Counted from the first letter of the stretch, positions 7,995 through 16,775 are shown. The stretch is 35,533 nucleotides of DNA from UBA2160 sp964588665 (GCA_964588665.1 CAZPQQ010000031.1:1-35533); one strand, 5' to 3'. Translations and numbers: made by a program. Notes: generated from the letters alone by a model not told the origin.

Positions 7995-9459
7995 TTTTTC
8001 TCAGATCCTTGGTCGCCCCAACGAACAGTTGAGACCCTGGCCCCTTGAGCGAAATGTCTTCCAGGGGCGTATCGAATTCTTGCGCCAACATGTCGACGAT
8101 GCGGGTCGAGCAGAACCCGCCCTGGCACCGTCCCATCATCGCCCGGGAGCGGTACTTGATCCCGTTCAACGTCCGAACCCCCAGCGGGTTTCGGATCGCA
8201 GCCTGAATCTCCTTGCGCGTCACCAGCTCGCAACGGCAAACCAGATGGCCGTAGTCCGAGTCTTCGTCTACCAACTGCGCCTGAACGTCCACGGTTTGCT
8301 CTCGGAAACGGACCGGGGTGTCCCGTCCAGGCACGAAGCCTGCCCTGGGTTTGGCGCCGATGTGATTGTCCACCCATGCGGCCATGTCTTCGGCGATGGC
8401 TGGCGCCGCCGTCAGGCCGGGAGACTCGATGCCGACAAGGTGCATCATCCCCGGAAGCTCGGGCGCCTCCTCGATGATGAAGTCGCCGAAACCGCCTTCG
8501 GCAGAGCTCACGGTCTTGGGCCGGATGCCGGCGTAGGACGTGATCGCGTCTCTTGGGTTGAGCGCTGGCAAAAGCTCCTGCGCCTCTTCGAGAAGCACGC
8601 GGGCTGTTTCCGACGTCGTGGCGTCGTTATCCTTGCCCTTCACGTACTGGGCGCTAGGGCCAATCAGGATGTTGCCATCCACTGTCGGAGTCAAGTGCAC
8701 TCCCAGACCGGAGCCGCCTTTGGGCGGAACTGGGTAGACCATTCGAGTCATCAAGGCTCCCTGGGATTTGTCGATGATGACGTATTCGCCTCGGCACGGC
8801 CAAATCTTGTACCGTCGCACGCCTGCAAGTCGAGCAACATGATCGGCGTAGAGTCCAGCGGAATTGACGATGAGCTTGGAGTAGATCGTGCCGGATTGGG
8901 TCGTGATGCGGAACGCGCCCATCTCGCCGGAAATCCGTCGAACCCCTGAATCCAGCATGATGTCGACGCCGTTGATCGCCGCCGATTCAGCAAGCGCGAT
9001 GGTCATGGTGTAGGGGCACGTGATCGCCGCGGTCGGGACGTGCAACGCGCCTATGCCCTTGATGTTGGGCTCCATGCGCTTGACGGCCTGTTCGTCGACG
9101 ATCTCCAGCGAGGGAACGCCGTTGGCGTCGCCGATAGCCTTCAACTTGGCGAGATCGGGAATCTCCTCGGGTGTCAGGGCTACGACCAGTTTGCCGACCC
9201 TGTTGAACGGAACGTCGAGTTCCTCGCTGAGGGACTCGAACATCGCCGCGCCCTTCACGTTAAGGCGCGCTTTGACCGATCCCGTCGGGACATTGAATCC
9301 GGTGTGCACCACGCCGCTGTTCTTGCTGCTGGTCCCGCGAGCGACGTCGCTCTCCTTCTCCAGGACTGCAATCTTGAGTTCAAACCGCGAAAGGTGACGC
9401 GCGATGGCACACCCAACGACTCCACCACCAATCACCACAACATCATAACTTTGTTGCAT
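7984..9459 (-). CDS. GlpA-like FAD-dependent dehydrogenase with C-terminal BFD-type [2Fe-2S] domain
   Basis: 491 residues, ATG at 9459. FAD fold VVVIGGGVVGCAIARHL (GGGVVG at residues 11-16), then GTSSKNSGVVHTGFN and a DAO-type body (about residues 1-365). The C-terminus has HLVCRCELV...MMGRCQGGFCSTRIVDML (about residues 405-455), the four-cysteine BFD-like pattern found in GlpA and related proteins. This suits an oxidoreductase that passes electrons through Fe-S to its partners. The substrate could be glycerol-3-phosphate or a 2-hydroxyacid: the N-terminal part also resembles L-2-hydroxyglutarate oxidases. It is the first gene of the GlpA-like/FAD/DUF1667 operon. No strong ribosome site precedes it, and the upstream 40 bases are AT-rich. 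Confidence 0.85.
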   Translation of the reverse strand: MQQSYDVVVIGGGVVGCAIARHLSRFELKIAVLEKESDVARGTSSKNSGVVHTGFNVPTGSVKARLNVKGAAMFESLSEELDVPFNRVGKLVVALTPEEIPDLAKLKAIGDANGVPSLEIVDEQAVKRMEPNIKGIGALHVPTAAITCPYTMTIALAESAAINGVDIMLDSGVRRISGEMGAFRITTQSGTIYSKLIVNSAGLYADHVARLAGVRRYKIWPCRGEYVIIDKSQGALMTRMVYPVPPKGGSGLGVHLTPTVDGNILIGPSAQYVKGKDNDATTSETARVLLEEAQELLPALNPRDAITSYAGIRPKTVSSAEGGFGDFIIEEAPELPGMMHLVGIESPGLTAAPAIAEDMAAWVDNHIGAKPRAGFVPGRDTPVRFREQTVDVQAQLVDEDSDYGHLVCRCELVTRKEIQAAIRNPLGVRTLNGIKYRSRAMMGRCQGGFCSTRIVDMLAQEFDTPLEDISLKGPGSQLFVGATKDLRKNED

Positions 9460-9760
9460 ATTTAGCTATCCAAATATCTTTAGTTGTTTGCCAGTTTACC
9501 GATTCGGAACGGGATGTTACGCACTGATCTACACCTGTTTCAGGTGATTATACATCAACATATGAGGTCGAGACGACAACGGAAATTCGCCCGAACCCCG
9601 GACCAGACAATTGGTTTTGAAATTGGAGCTGATTATTCGCACAATTTCGACTGGCAAACCGGGTTCCGAATGGGAATGGTGCTTAGACGCTATCGAAATT
9701 CAGGGAAAATCGAACCGGATTATCGAGCGATAAAACCGGCTTCGCGGAATCCACAACACT
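9460..9760. other. Intergenic region upstream of the GlpA-like operon, AT-richer than its surroundings
   Basis: About 300 bases between two minus-strand genes. It should contain the promoter of the operon ending at 6397 and the terminator of nothing obvious; the next gene to the right ends at 9761. A plus-strand open frame starting at 9484 crosses into the oxidase gene and shows no family features, so I do not call it. No repeat or hairpin with a T-run is seen. Confidence 0.35.
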
Positions 9761-10888
9761 TCACTTCCTGGCTGCGCCGTCGGCGAACCGCTCGGCGCCG
9801 TACTCTTCGATCGGCATGTCGGTTTCGCCGCGTACGATCAGGTCCGAGACCGCCTTGCCCATGGCAGGACTGATTTGGATCCCCTGCTTCTCGGCGCCTG
9901 TTGCCAGATACGCGCCTTCGAGACCCGGCGCTCGGCCCAGAATGGGCATTGCGTCTGGCGTCACGGGTCTCAGGCACGCGGTCTGACGCACTAGTTTCAG
10001 CTCGCTCAATCCGGGCATCATAGCGAGCGCCGTCTGCATCAGCGTGTCGCGAGCGGCCACGGAGACGGTTTCGTCGAAGCCCGCATGCTCCTGAGTGGCC
10101 GCGATCCACACGAGGCCATCAGCCTTGTAGACGATCGAACAAGCCCCGTGGACGTGGTATTCGAGATGCGGATCCATTCCTTCCAGGTAGATGATCTCGC
10201 CTTTCAACGGCGCCACGGGGATGTCGTATCCCAACCAGGACGATGCCAGCTCTGACCAGGGTCCCATAGCGAAAACAGCGCTTTCGCACGCGACGACCTC
10301 ACCTTCGAGCTCGACGCCGGTGACCTTGCCGTCGCTGGAAGCCAACCCCACGGCCGTGCCGGTGGCGAACTCCGCGCCATGGTGTTGCGCCGCCTGGGCC
10401 AACGCCAGCGTGTATCGATAGCTGTCCAGCATCGCGACGCTCTCCAGCAACACGGCGCCGTGCAAATCGCCGGTGATCCTGGACTCCAACTTCCGTGCTG
10501 CGCCAGCGTCTAGCCTGCGGGTCGTGAACCCGTCGGCAGCGGCCCAGCGTTCCATGTCCGCCTGCTGCCGCTCTTCATCCTCGGGGGTCAGGAAAAGCTC
10601 GAGATGAGGCGTCATTCGAACCTGAATGTCCACTCCCGACTCTTCTTCGAGCGCAGGCCAGAGGTCTCTGTGCATTTGGAAGCCGGTTTCGATCATCGCT
10701 TGGTTGAAGCCCGGAACGCCCGTGGCGTTCAGAGGGTTCAACAATCCGAGTGCGAAGCCGGACGAGTGGCTCCCGATTGCGTCGCGCTCCAGAACCAGGA
10801 CGTCGACACCCTCGCGAGCCAGGTAATACGCCGTGGCGCATCCAATTACTCCCGCTCCCACGATGACCACATCCGCGCTACGTTGCAT
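9761..10888 (-). CDS. DadA-like FAD-dependent oxidoreductase (amino-acid/amine oxidase family)
   Basis: 375 residues. The start at 10888 is chosen because GGAGGGA lies at 10893-10899 and FAD-binding sequence begins at once (VVIVGAGVIGCATAYYLARE, GAGVIG at residues 11-16); the open frame extends upstream to 11026. The next segment, VLERDAIGSHSSGFALGLLNPLNATG, and a C-terminal TACLRPVTPDAMPILGRAPGLEGAYLATGAEKQGIQISPAMGKAVSDLI are typical of the DAO superfamily (D-amino acid dehydrogenase, sarcosine oxidase beta, glycine oxidase). It oxidises a C-N bond of a small amine or amino acid and passes electrons to oxygen or a quinone. The substrate is not predictable from sequence alone. It is divergently transcribed from the hydratase at 11170. 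Confidence 0.85.
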   Translation of the reverse strand: MQRSADVVIVGAGVIGCATAYYLAREGVDVLVLERDAIGSHSSGFALGLLNPLNATGVPGFNQAMIETGFQMHRDLWPALEEESGVDIQVRMTPHLELFLTPEDEERQQADMERWAAADGFTTRRLDAGAARKLESRITGDLHGAVLLESVAMLDSYRYTLALAQAAQHHGAEFATGTAVGLASSDGKVTGVELEGEVVACESAVFAMGPWSELASSWLGYDIPVAPLKGEIIYLEGMDPHLEYHVHGACSIVYKADGLVWIAATQEHAGFDETVSVAARDTLMQTALAMMPGLSELKLVRQTACLRPVTPDAMPILGRAPGLEGAYLATGAEKQGIQISPAMGKAVSDLIVRGETDMPIEEYGAERFADGAARK

Positions 10889-11034
10889 CTGAGTCCCTCC
10901 AAATTCTAAGCTTCGTGAATCGAGGGACATGGTATAAGAGCCGCTGGCAGTCGTCGAGAGGCGGTTTCGGCGCGACAACCGTGCGTCGGTTCGAGCGTGG
11001 CGCCCGAGACGTTCGGTTAGCGGCATCCCCGCGA

Positions 11035-11064
11035 TTGACTGAAATCAACATGCGAGCCTAAGAT
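11035..11064 (+). promoter_or_regulatory. Sigma-70-type promoter for the hydratase gene
   Basis: TTGACT (11035-11040) and TAAGAT (11059-11064) are separated by 18 bases, close to the housekeeping consensus, about 105 bases before the preferred start codon at 11170. It lies in the divergent region between the oxidase and the hydratase. Confidence 0.45.
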
Positions 11065-11169
11065 GTCACTGCTTCAGTCAAATCCGGATGGGGATTGAGC
11101 GTGAAGAAACCCACCACTAAAGCCGGTGGCTATCGCAGATTCCACCTGATCCAAGGAGCGACGCGCGAC

Positions 11170-11961
11170 ATGGGAAACGTTCAACGGGCGGCCAGGTACA
11201 TTTTCGGACGGCACATGTCTACCGAACCGATAGACATCATGCAGCAAGATTTCGCGCCCGCCGATATGGTCGAAGCGTACGCGATGCAAGACGAGCTCGT
11301 GAAGTTGATGTCCGCTGGGAAAGGCGCGATCGGCGGCTACAAGATCGGATTGACCAATCCTGCGGTTCAGCAAAGGATAGGCGTCAACGAGCCGTGCGCA
11401 GGAGTCGTTTTCGCCGAGGACATCGTCCGATCGCCCGCGACGCTCGCCAGCGCGAACTACGCCCGGCCCGCCGCGGAATGTGAGATCGCGTTCACCCTGG
11501 GAAGCGACCTGCCGGCGTCGCTGGCCCCATTCAGCCGCGAAAGCGTCTCCGCTGCGGTCGAGTCGATTGCGTCGTCGTTCGAGATCGTGGACGGCCGCCC
11601 ATCCGATGCGGAGGATCGCCGAACGTTGGCGATGAAGCTCGTCGCGACCAACGTCGCCCAGGCTGGAGTGGTGCTAGGCAATCAAATCTCGGACTGGCGC
11701 GAAATCGACCTCGCATCGATGCGTGGCGTCGAGTTCCTCAACGGCGCCGCGGTCGGGGAAGGCCTTGGGTCCGACGTAATGGGCCATCCGATCGAGCCGC
11801 TGGTGTGGCTGGCCAATCTGCTCGCAGATCGCGGCCAACATTTGCTGGCGGGCCAGGTCATCGTGACCGGCAGCCTCATGACTCCGGTGGATTTCACTGC
11901 CGGAGACGCGGTGCGGTTCGAAGCCGACGGGCTGGGCGACGTGGAGTTGACGGTTGATTGA
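11170..11961 (+). CDS. 2-keto-4-pentenoate hydratase/2-oxohepta-3-ene-1,7-dioate hydratase family (MhpD-like)
   Basis: 263 residues from ATG 11170, preceded by AAGGAG at 11153-11158; in-frame upstream starts at 11095 would add 25 residues outside the family's usual length of about 260. EAYAMQDELV, then GGYKIGLTNPAVQQRIGVNEP and GVVFAEDIV are the classic N-terminal signature of MhpD/HpaH hydratases. The E-x-E pair in AAECEIAFTL (E103, E105) matches the divalent-metal ligands of the fumarylacetoacetate-hydrolase fold. Such enzymes hydrate 2-hydroxypenta-2,4-dienoates formed in meta-cleavage of aromatic compounds. No ring-cleavage dioxygenase lies in the window, so the exact substrate is open. 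Confidence 0.85.
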   Translation: MGNVQRAARYIFGRHMSTEPIDIMQQDFAPADMVEAYAMQDELVKLMSAGKGAIGGYKIGLTNPAVQQRIGVNEPCAGVVFAEDIVRSPATLASANYARPAAECEIAFTLGSDLPASLAPFSRESVSAAVESIASSFEIVDGRPSDAEDRRTLAMKLVATNVAQAGVVLGNQISDWREIDLASMRGVEFLNGAAVGEGLGSDVMGHPIEPLVWLANLLADRGQHLLAGQVIVTGSLMTPVDFTAGDAVRFEADGLGDVELTVD

Positions 11962-12131
11962 GCAGGCAGGAAACCGTCGAACGCTGGACAGTCAAGATGA
12001 TCGGAGCCACTATTCGAATTCGAGCCCCAAACGTCTTGCCTCGCGTTCCTGGTCAGGCGGCTGGACGGATGGTTTACACTATTGGCAAGTGCAGATAAGT
12101 TGGACGAATCACGAAGGCGAGCGGCGGAGCA

Positions 12132-13091
12132 ATGATGGCGGCAGGCGCCGGACTGAACAACAGCGAACCTGATCTATCGGCAGAAGGGCTGCTGCTGGAC
12201 ATCGACAAGTTCGCCTCCCATGACGGGCCCGGGATTCGCACCGCCGTGTTCCTTAAAGGATGCCCGCTGTCGTGCCAATGGTGCCACAGCCCCGAGTCCC
12301 GACTGAGCGGACCCGAGATCATCTACCAAGACGAACGATGCGACGGCTGCTGGCTGTGCCTCGAGGTATGTCCGGAGGACGCGCTCGCGAAGACTCAAGG
12401 GGCCAGCGGTCCGATTGCCGTCCTCGATCGCAGTCGGTGCACCGCATGCGGCCAGTGCGTCGAGGTCTGCTATCCGGGAGCGCTTCGGATGGCGGGCAAG
12501 GTCGTGACGGTCGGAGAGGTGGCGTCGCAGGTCGAAAAAGACAGGCCGTTCTTCGAGTCGTCCGGCGGCGGTCTGACGTTGAGCGGCGGCGAGCCCGCCA
12601 GGCAGGCCCAGTTCTCGTACAACCTGCTCCTCGCGTGCCAATCCACCGGCATACACACTGCCCTCGAAACCACCGGCTACGCACGATGGGACGTCATCGA
12701 GGCGCTGGCCCGAGTCACCGACCTGTTTCTGTTCGACGTCAAGCTGATCGACTCTGATGATCACCGGACGCACGTAGGCGTGCCAAACGCCCTGATTCTC
12801 GACAACCTCGCGAAGCTCGCGGCGGGAGGCGCCCAGATCCATGTCCGGGTGCCCTGCATCCCAGGCGTCAACGACTCCGAGGAGCAGATCGCTGAGATCG
12901 CGAAATTCACGACCCCTCTCGGTGTCGAGCGGGTTGTCCTGCTGCCGTATAATAGTGCGGCCGGGGCGAAATACGACTGGATCGGCCAGAACTACAGCCT
13001 GACCGACAACGATTCCCAGAGCGAAGACTATATGAACTCCCTGGCGGACGTCTGCCGAGGCCAAGGACTCGAAGTCCAGATCGGCGGGTAG
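12132..13091 (+). CDS. Glycyl-radical enzyme activating protein (radical SAM, two extra [4Fe-4S] clusters)
   Basis: 319 residues, ATG at 12132 after GGCGGAGC. The radical SAM triad is KGCPLSCQWC (C44, C48, C51). Two ferredoxin-type motifs follow at C70/C73/C76/C80 (RCDGCWLCLEVC) and C103/C106/C109/C113 (RCTACGQCVEVC). The SAM-binding TLSGGEPARQ and the later ETTGYA and FLFDVKLID stretches match pyruvate-formate-lyase activases. The insert with two clusters puts it with activases of non-PFL glycyl-radical enzymes (dehydratases, decarboxylases, lyases). It abstracts a hydrogen from the active-site glycine of its partner, here the enzyme encoded 180 bases downstream at 13271. The proteins should be made together under anoxic conditions. 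Confidence 0.92.
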   Translation: MMAAGAGLNNSEPDLSAEGLLLDIDKFASHDGPGIRTAVFLKGCPLSCQWCHSPESRLSGPEIIYQDERCDGCWLCLEVCPEDALAKTQGASGPIAVLDRSRCTACGQCVEVCYPGALRMAGKVVTVGEVASQVEKDRPFFESSGGGLTLSGGEPARQAQFSYNLLLACQSTGIHTALETTGYARWDVIEALARVTDLFLFDVKLIDSDDHRTHVGVPNALILDNLAKLAAGGAQIHVRVPCIPGVNDSEEQIAEIAKFTTPLGVERVVLLPYNSAAGAKYDWIGQNYSLTDNDSQSEDYMNSLADVCRGQGLEVQIGG

Positions 13092-13098
13092 GGTGTGC

Positions 13099-13233
13099 GA
13101 GGGCTGGGCCTAAAGACCCAGGCCACCGGATAATTGGTGCTCTGGCCGTTTACGGCCAAGCTAGCGCGGTGAGGGCTGGGCCTGAAGACCCAGGCCACCG
13201 GATAATTGGTGCTCTGGCCGTTTACGGCCAAGC
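13099..13233. repeat. Tandem pair of a 63-base repeat (72-base period) before the glycyl-radical gene
   Basis: Copies at 13099-13161 and 13171-13233 differ by one base (CCTAAAG versus CCTGAAG). Each holds two potential hairpins: GGC-TGGG...CCCA-GCC with a small bulge, and TGGCCGTTTACGGCCA with a 6-base stem. The second half (26 bases, 13136-13161 and 13208-13233) recurs inverted at 15716-15741 just after the gene. There is no T-run, so these look like REP/BIME-type elements rather than intrinsic terminators, although they could modulate the activase-to-enzyme mRNA ratio. Confidence 0.75.
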
Positions 13234-13270
13234 CAACCCACAATCACATCCAAGATCCAGGAGGAACCAG

Positions 13271-15703
13271 ATGGCGACGAGCACGACTGCACACGTGGGC
13301 GAGTCCAATCTCGAGGCAGCTCGGATCGACGCATCACTGCGCGAGAAGACTCCGAGAGTGCAGCGACTGTACGCGTTGCTTCAGGAGCGCATGACGCGTC
13401 CGCAGACCACCTGGGGCTCGGGCGTCACTGTGTTGGACGACCCCGAGTTGGTGGGCGCGCCATTGGTGGTCCGGCGAGCCAAGGCGTTCGGAAAAGCCCT
13501 GCTGGAGATGCCGATCGCCCTTGAGGGCGACGACCTCGTCGTAGGCAACAACGTGCTGGACGGCGTCGTGGTGCGGACCCAGTTGCCCGGGTACGCGACA
13601 GCCGAGGAGTACGACCGGGCTTCCGACGAGGGCGCATCGATCTCGGCGCATCTCGCCCACAAAACCCCGCACTACTCGACCCTGATCGACCGAGGATTGG
13701 CAAGCGTAATTTCCGACATCGATGCCAAGATCGCTGAGATCGGCGCCAGACCCGAATCGACGGAACGCGACGAGAAGCTGGCGCTGTTTGAGGCCATGCG
13801 CATCGAGGTCGAGGCCGTGATCGGTCTGGCCAATCGCTACGTCGTTCTCGCTGAGACGCTTGCCGGGCAGACGCAAGACGGCGCGCGTCGAGCGGAGCTT
13901 CTGACGATCGCGGACATCTTCCACCGCGTGCCTAAGCAAGCTGCCACGAGCTTCCAAGAGGCCGTCCAGTCGTTCTGGCTGGTACACTTCGCGATATTCT
14001 CGACCGGCACCGCCTTATCCTGCGGACGCCTCGACCAGTACCTCCACCCGTTCCTCGAAGCCGATCTCGCCTCAGGAGCCGTCACCCTCGCGCAGGCTCA
14101 AGAGATGATCGACTGCATCTGGCTGCGCTTTAACGACCGCGGGCAGATCGTGCGCGAGAACTTCTTCGTGGACGAAGGGGCGCCGGAGCCGGACGGCACG
14201 AACGGCGCCGCCAAGAGGCCGAAGTCGGCCACGGTGGTCAATGAAGGACCGAAAGACTGGGTTGCCGGCCACCGAAAGCGGCATCGGTTCGCCACCGACG
14301 CCGCCGACGCCATCAACCACTTCGGCCAGAATATCCTTCTCGGTGGGATCCGACCTGACGGCTCGGACGGCACGAACGAGCTCACCTACCTTTGCCTCAA
14401 CTCGCTGGAGAAATTCGCCCTGACCAGCCCGGTGGTCACCGCCCGCCTGCACAAATCCTCGCCGCCCGAGGTCGTCGACCGCGTGGCCGAGGTGCTCAAG
14501 GCTGGCTCCGGGATGCCCTACGTCAACAACGACGACGCCATCATCCAGGCCTACGTCGATCTCGGCGTCACCCTCGAGGACGCTCGCGACTACGCGAACT
14601 CCAACTGCTGGGAGACGATGATCGAGGGCAAGTCCGACCAGGAGTTGATTCGCGGATTTAATTTCTTGCTGTTCACGGAGCTCGCCTTGGGCAGGGGCAA
14701 GTCGTTGGTCCACGGCCAGATGGGCCCGAACACCGGAGACCCTCGAGGCTTCGCCTCTTTCGACGACCTGATGACCGCCTGGAAGGCGCAGACCGACTGC
14801 CAGCTCCAGCAGGGCATCGACCTGATCGGCGAAGGCGTCGAGAACGGCACGTTGGAGCACAGCAACCACGGCAAGTACGCCTACAACCCGTTCCTCTCGA
14901 CCCTGACCCTGGACTGCATCGCCAACGAGGAAGACGTGATCCGAGGCGGCGCAAGGTACACGATCTGGCACGTCATGGGAGAGGGCGTGTCCAACGCCGT
15001 CGACTCGATGGCCGCCGTCAAGAAGATGGTGTTCGACGACGAGTCCGTGAGCATGGACGAGCTTCTCGACGCACTCGAGAACGACTGGGCCGGCGCCGAG
15101 AACCTGCGTCGCCGTTTGGTCGCCCGCGCGCCGAAGTTCGCCAACGACGATGACGCCGCCGACTCCATCGGACGCGAGATGATGGACTACTTCGTCGAGC
15201 GCTCGCAGCACCACGCCGCGCGACACCCGTCGGTCATCTACCCGTGCTCGGTGGGCACGTTCTCCTGGTACGCGATGATCGGCAAAGAGGTCGCCGCGAC
15301 GCCAGACGGACGCCGAATCGGCGAGCCCGTCGCCGCCAACTTCTCGCCCGCGCCCGGCACGGACGTATCCGGCCCTACCGCTGCGATCAACTCGTACCTG
15401 AAGATGCCAGTCGGCCCTCTGGCGGCAGGAGCGCCGCTCGACCTTCGCCTCTCGGCAAGCGGACTGACAGGCGACCCCGGAACGCAACGCCTGTCCGGTC
15501 TGATCACGGCCTTCATCGTCGGCGGGGGCAACATGCTGACGCTCACGGTCACCGACGTCGAGGAGCTAAAGTGCGCGATGGAGGACCCGGAGAACTATCG
15601 ACACCTGCGCGTCCGAATGGGCGGCTGGTCGGCCTACTTCGTCATGCTCAGCGAAGAGCAGCAGCTCCTGCACATCAGGAGGGTGGAGCACGGGCTGATC
15701 TAG
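13271..15703 (+). CDS. Glycyl-radical enzyme of the pyruvate-formate-lyase/dehydratase superfamily, substrate unknown
   Basis: 810 residues from ATG 13271, preceded by AGGAGG; upstream in-frame starts read through a repeat and are rejected. The PFL-type barrel spans about residues 20-660. The expected active-site cysteine is C446 in YANSNCWETMIEG, and the glycine that carries the radical is G785 in RVRMGGWSAYFVML, 25 residues from the C-terminus, the usual distance. Family members (glycerol/diol dehydratase, choline lyase, hydroxyproline dehydratase, isethionate lyase) normally read G-C-V-E-P. Here a Trp follows the cysteine while Glu at +2 is kept. I infer a lyase or dehydratase that uses this glutamate as base, acting on a substrate none of the characterised types describes. 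The activase is upstream and corrinoid methyltransfer genes are downstream. Confidence 0.9.
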   Translation: MATSTTAHVGESNLEAARIDASLREKTPRVQRLYALLQERMTRPQTTWGSGVTVLDDPELVGAPLVVRRAKAFGKALLEMPIALEGDDLVVGNNVLDGVVVRTQLPGYATAEEYDRASDEGASISAHLAHKTPHYSTLIDRGLASVISDIDAKIAEIGARPESTERDEKLALFEAMRIEVEAVIGLANRYVVLAETLAGQTQDGARRAELLTIADIFHRVPKQAATSFQEAVQSFWLVHFAIFSTGTALSCGRLDQYLHPFLEADLASGAVTLAQAQEMIDCIWLRFNDRGQIVRENFFVDEGAPEPDGTNGAAKRPKSATVVNEGPKDWVAGHRKRHRFATDAADAINHFGQNILLGGIRPDGSDGTNELTYLCLNSLEKFALTSPVVTARLHKSSPPEVVDRVAEVLKAGSGMPYVNNDDAIIQAYVDLGVTLEDARDYANSNCWETMIEGKSDQELIRGFNFLLFTELALGRGKSLVHGQMGPNTGDPRGFASFDDLMTAWKAQTDCQLQQGIDLIGEGVENGTLEHSNHGKYAYNPFLSTLTLDCIANEEDVIRGGARYTIWHVMGEGVSNAVDSMAAVKKMVFDDESVSMDELLDALENDWAGAENLRRRLVARAPKFANDDDAADSIGREMMDYFVERSQHHAARHPSVIYPCSVGTFSWYAMIGKEVAATPDGRRIGEPVAANFSPAPGTDVSGPTAAINSYLKMPVGPLAAGAPLDLRLSASGLTGDPGTQRLSGLITAFIVGGGNMLTLTVTDVEELKCAMEDPENYRHLRVRMGGWSAYFVMLSEEQQLLHIRRVEHGLI

Positions 15704-15715
15704 GCATTGAGGGCG

Positions 15716-15741
15716 GCTTGGCCGTGAACGGCCAGAGCACC
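15716..15741. repeat. Inverted copy of the 26-base repeat, directly after the glycyl-radical gene
   Basis: GCTTGGCCGTGAACGGCCAG and onward is the reverse complement of 13136-13161 with one base changed. It starts 12 bases after the stop codon and forms a TGGCCG-TGAA-CGGCCA hairpin. With the tandem pair upstream, inverted copies bracket the gene almost exactly. Confidence 0.7.
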
Positions 15742-15776
15742 GGCATCGTGGACGACCCAACCGTCGCCTGCGCCCG

Positions 15777-16496
15777 CTACTCCACCGCCAGCGCGACGGG
15801 GTCGAACTCCTCCTGGCGCATCGGGCATCGGGCCGCGTTGCACACCTTGCAGTAGGACTTGTTCGGGTCGCTGTTCACCTTGAGGTCGGCGCCAACGGGG
15901 ATGATTGCAGACTGCGTCTTCTGCGGCAGCATGAAGCATGATTCCATGAGATGGACGTCGATGCTCTCGGTTGGAACCACGGAGAAGACGTCTCGCTGTC
16001 CCGTGATGTCCCAATAGCTCTGGCCGGGCCGGAGGCACAGGCCGGTCTGCCAGCCGCGCTCCAGCGTCTCTTCGAGGACGATCTCGGCGACGTGCGTGAA
16101 TGCGTTCATCACACTGGCCGAGCCCGCGGCGTCCAAAACGATGGCTTCGACGTCGTCGCCGTTCGAAAATCGACTGGCCACCTCGGCTTCGAGTTCCGAC
16201 CCGACAGTGACGACGACGAAAACCGCCGCTTCCGCGCCCTGGAGGGCGTGGTTGACGAAACCGCCCGCCAGTGACGGCCCGTCGCGGAAGTTCGTGCGTC
16301 CTCGGGCCGAACTCTCCACCGGGACGGTCGCGTAGTTGGCTTTGGGCACGCACAACTCGCGGGCCAACTCGACGCTGGCCGCGACCTCGTCCGCCAGCGC
16401 GGGCGTTCGCTTGTCGCGGGAGCCGAGGCACGCCCAGACATCCTCCTCGGCGAGGGTCAACGGAAAGTTGTGCAGCTCCATGACTTCGATGGGCAC
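15777..16496 (-). CDS. Vitamin B12-dependent methionine synthase activation-domain-like protein
   Basis: 239 residues, ATG at 16496 after TAGGAG. The fold resembles the MetH reactivation domain: an early VEVMELHNFPL-like strand, VVVTVGSELEAEVASRF, DAAGSASVMNAFTHVAEI, a GLCLRPGQSYWDITGQRDVFSVV segment (SAM-binding R-x-x-P-G-Y type) and LMESCFMLPQKTQSAIIPVG. A C-terminal SYCKVCNAARCPMR (C216, C219, C224) could bind Fe-S or zinc. Free-standing proteins of this kind accompany corrinoid methyltransferase sets and are thought to reactivate oxidised cobalamin or hand over methyl groups. It is divergent from the URO-D methyltransferase and corrinoid protein genes. The activation role is inferred from domain and context. 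Confidence 0.8.
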   Translation of the reverse strand: MPIEVMELHNFPLTLAEEDVWACLGSRDKRTPALADEVAASVELARELCVPKANYATVPVESSARGRTNFRDGPSLAGGFVNHALQGAEAAVFVVVTVGSELEAEVASRFSNGDDVEAIVLDAAGSASVMNAFTHVAEIVLEETLERGWQTGLCLRPGQSYWDITGQRDVFSVVPTESIDVHLMESCFMLPQKTQSAIIPVGADLKVNSDPNKSYCKVCNAARCPMRQEEFDPVALAVE

Positions 16497-16675
16497 GGAG
16501 GTCTCCTAGGTCAGGCTGTAATCATGATATCACGAAGCCGGCAGCATCGCTACGAATCCAAACCCTGGCACATCTGAGCCTGTGCGCCAAACGCGACGTT
16601 GGATGCCAACTGTGTGTTGGGCTCCCGATTTGATATGACCATGGACGGCGGCGTGCAAGCGGGCGACTTCTTCCA

Positions 16676-16681
16676 TATAAT
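16676..16681 (+). promoter_or_regulatory. Perfect TATAAT -10 box before the methyltransferase gene
   Basis: TATAAT at 16676-16681 lies about 95 bases upstream of ATG 16776 in the divergent intergenic region. The -35 position (GTGCAA at 16653-16658, 17-base spacing) is poor, which would suit an activated promoter. No cobalamin riboswitch core is seen in this region. Confidence 0.35.
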
Positions 16682-16775
16682 AGGCGCTGCAACGAACAGC
16701 GTGTGGCGGCGGTGCGTCCCGTGGGGTGGTGGATGATTCGGTGGAGCGAGCAAAGCCGGCCCAGGAGGATGACCT

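Noticed and set aside
7092..8949. Plus-strand open frames of 318 and 361 codons opposite the GlpA-like operon
   Set aside because: His/Arg/Ala-rich shadow frames; the minus strand has FAD and cysteine motifs and overlapping, ribosome-site-supported starts.
9484..9873. 129-codon plus-strand frame next to the oxidase
   Set aside because: Half of it is antisense to the oxidase gene and the rest shows no family feature or ribosome site.
12132..13064. Long minus-strand open frame (296 codons) opposite the activase gene
   Set aside because: The opposite strand encodes a full radical SAM protein with all its cysteine motifs; the antisense frame is a by-product of GC-rich codon use.
13099..13233. 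CRISPR array
   Set aside because: Only two long near-identical units with a 9-base gap; no spacers of the right size and no cas genes.
14072..15487. Long minus-strand open frame (471 codons) opposite the glycyl-radical gene
   Set aside because: Low-complexity Val/Arg/Gly-rich composition with no motif; the plus strand has the catalytic Cys and glycyl motifs.
16497..16775. Cobalamin riboswitch before the corrinoid genes
   Set aside because: No B12-box-like core or the expected long structured leader could be found.
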